From Gammaproteobacteria bacterium (lineage in GTDB: Bacteria > Pseudomonadota > Gammaproteobacteria > Pseudomonadales > Azotimanducaceae), in the NCBI GenBank assembly GCA_002725095.1, contig PBQQ01000059.1, positions 6,813 to 14,353 of the forward strand: DNA of 7,541 nt, in the 5' to 3' direction. A program made the position numbers and the translations under genes. The notes beneath the pieces are model-generated. The model had not been told where the DNA came from and searched no databases. It worked only from the letters and a program-made list of their open reading frames with translations. Positions 5,449-7,541 of this stretch are shown piece after piece. The stretch's first letter is position 1. Every line of letters begins with the position of its first letter.

Positions 5449-5884
5449 AGCGCCTCTTGAAGGTCGACAAAGAGATCCGCGAATTTGGTACGACACCATC
5501 AAAAGGAACGACTGCGCTCGGCTCCGTCTGAATGTTGATCGTTTCGCATGTAGCCTCGCGGCCTATGTGCCAAAACTGATCGCGCCTCCAGCGCATCTGT
5601 GTGGGTAAGCGTCCCGACCCGGGGCCGGTACGGGGTAAGACACACCCGGTTCGGTTCTAGTTTCGGCATCCGCTCGTCCCCGCGCAGCATTTCGCCGCAG
5701 TTCTCAGGGCATCCGTCTGCGATCCTGAAGTGCCGCGGCTAGGCATAAGCGCTGCTCAGGTAGCCCCCAGGCCCCACGCGGGGAGGGTGCTTTCGTGTCT
5801 ACTACTGACGTATTTCTGACTTCAAGGGGTGACTAGGGTGGGGCTTTGCCTTTGAATATCTATTAGAGGAAGGCGGACGCGCCC
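5449..5884. other. 436-base gap with no supported gene
   Basis: No convincing coding region was found. Open frames on the minus strand (for example 5499-5690) are arginine-rich and lack ribosome sites. A short plus frame just after the stop of the preceding gene (5421-5531, including LKRLLKVDKEIREFG) looks mildly protein-like but has no start. A GCCGCGGC palindrome near 5731-5738 and the hairpin at 5762-5791 are the visible structures. The last 20 bases hold the ribosome site AGAGGAAGG (5865-5873) of the protease gene. A promoter for the protease should lie here, but no clear -35/-10 pair can be assigned. Confidence 0.5.
5762..5793 (+). terminator. candidate intrinsic terminator hairpin
   Basis: An imperfect stem runs from AGC (5762-5764) to GCT (5789-5791). 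CCC pairs with GGG, and an inner CCCC/GGGG pairing closes an ACGC loop. Three T residues follow, then CGTGT. The strong GC stem with a short T tail fits a plus-strand terminator. It lies 314 bases beyond the peroxiredoxin-like gene, so either the transcript has a long tail or the hairpin served another gene. It would insulate the protease gene. Confidence 0.45.
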
Positions 5885-7057
5885 ATGATCACCGGCGTGC
5901 ATCTGAGGATAAGCACCATAGGTTGCGTCATGTCCTTGGCAGCGGCGCCTTTGTTGGCGCCGCCGTCGGCGGCAACAAGCCCCGTGGTCACACCAAAGGT
6001 TATTAACGGGCAAACGGGTCACCCCTGGAGCGGTGCGTCGGTGTACTACGAAGCTGGGGAAGGCGAAGAAACTTTCGCGTGCACTGGTGGACTCTGGAAG
6101 CCACAAATTATTGTCACGGCAGCTCACTGCGTCATGGACACTCGTGAGTCTCCGATTATTGATCCAGCTTTCGTGACGGTGTGGCCACCGGGTGTAAACA
6201 CCGAATCCGTCGGACCGGCTGACGTTCAAGTCACGTCAATCTTGGTTGATTGGAGTGAAGACGATGGACTTGAAACCTCGGACATCGCATTCCTCACTCT
6301 CAGCGCACCAATCGGATCGACGCCGATTTCTCGTCTGGCGAGTGAGCAAGAAGTGGCAGATGTCATCCGCTCGGAAGGGATGCTCACGTACATCGGTTAC
6401 GGACTTACGGTCCCACGCAATGATCCAAGTGGAGCCAGTTCGTCTGTCCCACTTTGGCTGACAGAGCCCATGGACAATGAGTTCGAGGTTACAGACATCG
6501 AAACGGGATTTTTCACCACTCTTGGTGACGGGATTTCCTCAACGTGTGCAGGTGACAGCGGTGGTCCCTACCTATACGAAGTATCGGGCGAAGTTCTCCT
6601 GGTAGGTCCTTTATCGGGGGGGAGTGGACGACCCTGTGAGGACGAGGACGATATCCAACAAAACTCAGGCACAATCACCGCGGCTCACTTGAGTCTCGCC
6701 AATCAAGCTCTTGCCACGGTTGGTTCCCCCCCCGAAACGTCGCCGGCGCCGAGACTCGAACTGTCGAGGGCTGAACGGTACTCGGGAACGAAGGTTTCGA
6801 AAGCAACGATCACTGACCAAGGGCTCTTCTCTACGACTATACGCACACCGTTGAAAAAAGGTAGCCCGATTTGGGTCGATGTCTATTCCTGCGATACCTC
6901 CGACTGCGATGACTGGACGTCCACCTTTGAAAAGAAGTACCGGGTGAAGAAAGGCGGCCGGGTAACTTTCACTGCCCCCGCAACTGCCGGCCAGTTCGTG
7001 TCGGTCTGGGACAAAAAGGATGATCTACTCGTGGAATGGCAGGTTTTGGAGCAATAA
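5885..7057 (+). CDS. secreted trypsin-fold (S1) serine protease with C-terminal domain
   Basis: A 390-residue exported protease of the chymotrypsin/trypsin S1 family. Residues 1-30 form a signal peptide (VMSLAAAPLLAPPSAA region). The mature chain would begin after Lys38 at VING, the equivalent of the IVGG activation end. The triad is complete: TAAHC with His81 (base 6125), SDIAFL with Asp133 (6281), and CAGDSGGP with Ser225 (6557). Cys66-Cys82 and Cys221-Cys251 match standard disulfides. The residue six before the catalytic serine is Ser219, not Asp, arguing against trypsin-like Arg/Lys preference. After a proline/serine linker (281-288) comes a roughly 100-residue strand-rich domain (289-390) with Cys336 and Cys341, possibly for binding or targeting. 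ATG 5885 has AGAGGAAGG 11 bases upstream; ATG 5930 would shorten the signal. Homopolymers G7 (6616-6622) and C8 (6726-6733) lie in the frame. No inhibitor or chaperone gene is adjacent. Confidence 0.92.
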   Translation: MITGVHLRISTIGCVMSLAAAPLLAPPSAATSPVVTPKVINGQTGHPWSGASVYYEAGEGEETFACTGGLWKPQIIVTAAHCVMDTRESPIIDPAFVTVWPPGVNTESVGPADVQVTSILVDWSEDDGLETSDIAFLTLSAPIGSTPISRLASEQEVADVIRSEGMLTYIGYGLTVPRNDPSGASSSVPLWLTEPMDNEFEVTDIETGFFTTLGDGISSTCAGDSGGPYLYEVSGEVLLVGPLSGGSGRPCEDEDDIQQNSGTITAAHLSLANQALATVGSPPETSPAPRLELSRAERYSGTKVSKATITDQGLFSTTIRTPLKKGSPIWVDVYSCDTSDCDDWTSTFEKKYRVKKGGRVTFTAPATAGQFVSVWDKKDDLLVEWQVLEQ

Positions 7058-7257
7058 TCACTCCTCATCTACGCCGTCGAGAGTGAGCGTGTAGGTCTCG
7101 CCTGCTTGCTGCCCTCACCGGTTTCGGCGTTCATCACCATCAACCACTCAGGCTCGGGCTCGCTATTGGTGTGCGCGATGACGGCGACACCAGTCAAGAT
7201 GACAGTGAAGATGAGGACACCGACACCAGCGAAAAGGGACTTTCGCTCACTGGTCAC
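7058..7257 (-). pseudogene. membrane-anchored protein remnant with frameshift
   Basis: From GTG 7257 (AGGA seven bases upstream on the minus strand) the frame gives a signal-anchor protein: MTSERKS, a transmembrane helix (about 8-28, LFAGVGVLIFTVILTGVAV), then EPEPEWLMVMNAETGEG. In this frame it ends at 7069 with an unnatural tail (ARPTRSLSTA). A second frame, open from 7114 to a TGA at 7058-7060, reads QQAGETYTLTLDGVDEE and continues the protein naturally. Restoring one G in the GGG run (complement of 7112-7114) joins them into 66 residues. I recall longer exported proteins, common in marine bacteria, with a similar TLTLxGV segment leading into a conserved FSDRP-type block absent here, so the gene also looks 3'-truncated; this match is from memory. 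It abuts the protease gene tail to tail. A sequencing error in the G-run, or an unshifted 62-residue protein, is possible. Confidence 0.55.
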
Positions 7258-7267
7258 TCACTAATCC

Positions 7268-7315
7268 TACGAGGCAGGGTCCTGGGGGTGTCGCGTGTTG
7301 CCGTGGGTCCTCGTA
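7268..7315 (-). promoter_or_regulatory. possible leader hairpin upstream of the GTG at 7257
   Basis: TACGAGG (7268-7274) and CCTCGTA (7309-7315) are perfect seven-base inverted copies with a 34-base spacer. On the minus strand the second arm directly borders the AGGA ribosome site used by the 7058-7257 gene, so folding could affect its translation. The shared divergent intergenic region (7258-7467) must also hold promoter signals for both flanking genes, but none is clear enough to name. Confidence 0.3.
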
Positions 7316-7454
7316 ATTTCCAGATTTTTACAGGTTGAGCGTTTCATCAGTGCGATCCGCATAGTCAGAAGCCTGTCACTGAACCGTCACACAGACTTAA
7401 CACGATGGCCTCACCAGCGAAATGACATCGCCTTAGCATTTTGTCTGTTCGCAT

Positions 7455-7462
7455 TAGGAGGT
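7455..7462 (+). promoter_or_regulatory. strong Shine-Dalgarno site for the right-edge gene
   Basis: TAGGAGGT at 7455-7462 is a near-perfect anti-16S complement, five bases before ATG 7468. It fixes the start of the partial gene and shows that the frame is real despite only 24 visible codons. Confidence 0.8.
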
Positions 7463-7467
7463 AGCAA

Positions 7468-7541
7468 ATGTTAGGTGAAAAAATCGGATCGATCGTAGGA
7501 AATGTAACGTCAAAGCCAATGTCAGCCGTCAATGGCTATCC
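7468..7541 (+). CDS. 5' end of a conserved hypothetical protein, cut by the window edge
   Basis: Only 24 codons are visible: MLGEKIGSIVGNVTSKPMSA, then VNGY. The start is certain because of the strong ribosome site just upstream. The opening MLGEKIG followed by a GxVT segment resembles, from memory, the N-terminus of a family of roughly 150-residue cytoplasmic hypothetical proteins found in several bacteria. No signal peptide is present in the visible part. Function cannot be given from this fragment. The gene is divergent from the 7058-7257 remnant and probably has its own promoter in the 210-base gap. Confidence 0.75.
   Translation, partial: MLGEKIGSIVGNVTSKPMSAVNGY

Noticed and set aside
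5646..5662. GGTTCGGTTC, reminiscent of a tRNA T-loop
   Set aside because: No acceptor, D or anticodon stems could be arranged around it in either direction.
5499..5690. 63-codon minus-strand open frame
   Set aside because: Arginine-rich, low-complexity character, no Shine-Dalgarno site and no recognisable domain; it looks like an antisense frame in GC-rich noncoding DNA.
1..7541. CRISPR arrays, insertion sequences, origins, rRNA
   Set aside because: No regularly spaced repeats, transposase motifs, terminal inverted repeats with target duplications, replication-initiator boxes or rRNA-like stretches were found on either strand.

Overview
The window has a moderately GC-rich composition. It carries many small, secreted or membrane-bound, mostly uncharacterised genes on both strands, spaced generously and with no housekeeping gene among them. 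Lipoprotein and signal-peptide styles, GTG starts and the character of the hypothetical families suggest a free-living bacterium, possibly a marine actinobacterium (Acidimicrobiia-like). That placement is an inference from recalled family resemblances; no taxonomic marker is present.

Left part (1-1634): a gene end or gene fragments at the left edge, then a small dimeric alpha/beta-barrel (ABM-like) protein (300-563), a terminator-like hairpin, and a lipoprotein of unknown function (780-1634). Middle-left (1761-3534): two adjacent plus-strand genes only 13 bases apart. The first encodes a putative zinc peptidase with HEYFH plus a downstream WMIEGG glutamate. The second encodes an exported protein with an EEVLH motif and a calcium-loop-like DNNRDGRPD segment. 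I read them as an operon of two metallopeptidase-like proteins.

Middle (3646-4800): a minus-strand cluster, read right to left: a 5'-truncated pentapeptide-repeat gene, a 101-residue single-TM protein, and an 86-residue tryptophan-rich membrane protein whose frame stays open and protein-like for 28 codons past its TAA stop. From about 4801 the style changes to a more AT-rich plus-strand peroxiredoxin/thioredoxin-fold gene (4912-5448) with a perfect Shine-Dalgarno sequence.

Right part: a 436-base gap with one good terminator-like hairpin, then a secreted trypsin-fold serine protease with a complete His-Asp-Ser triad and an extra C-terminal domain (5885-7057). Abutting it tail to tail is a minus-strand membrane-anchored remnant with a probable one-base frameshift (7058-7257). 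Finally the start of a new gene runs off the right edge (7468 onward).

The overall picture is an accessory patchwork: intact exported proteins interleaved with truncated or frame-damaged gene ends. No transposase, integrase, CRISPR array or RNA gene could be supported. The best candidates for undescribed biology are the EEVLH protein and its HEYFH neighbour. Several apparent frame breaks sit at short homopolymers, so sequencing error must be excluded before they are treated as biology.
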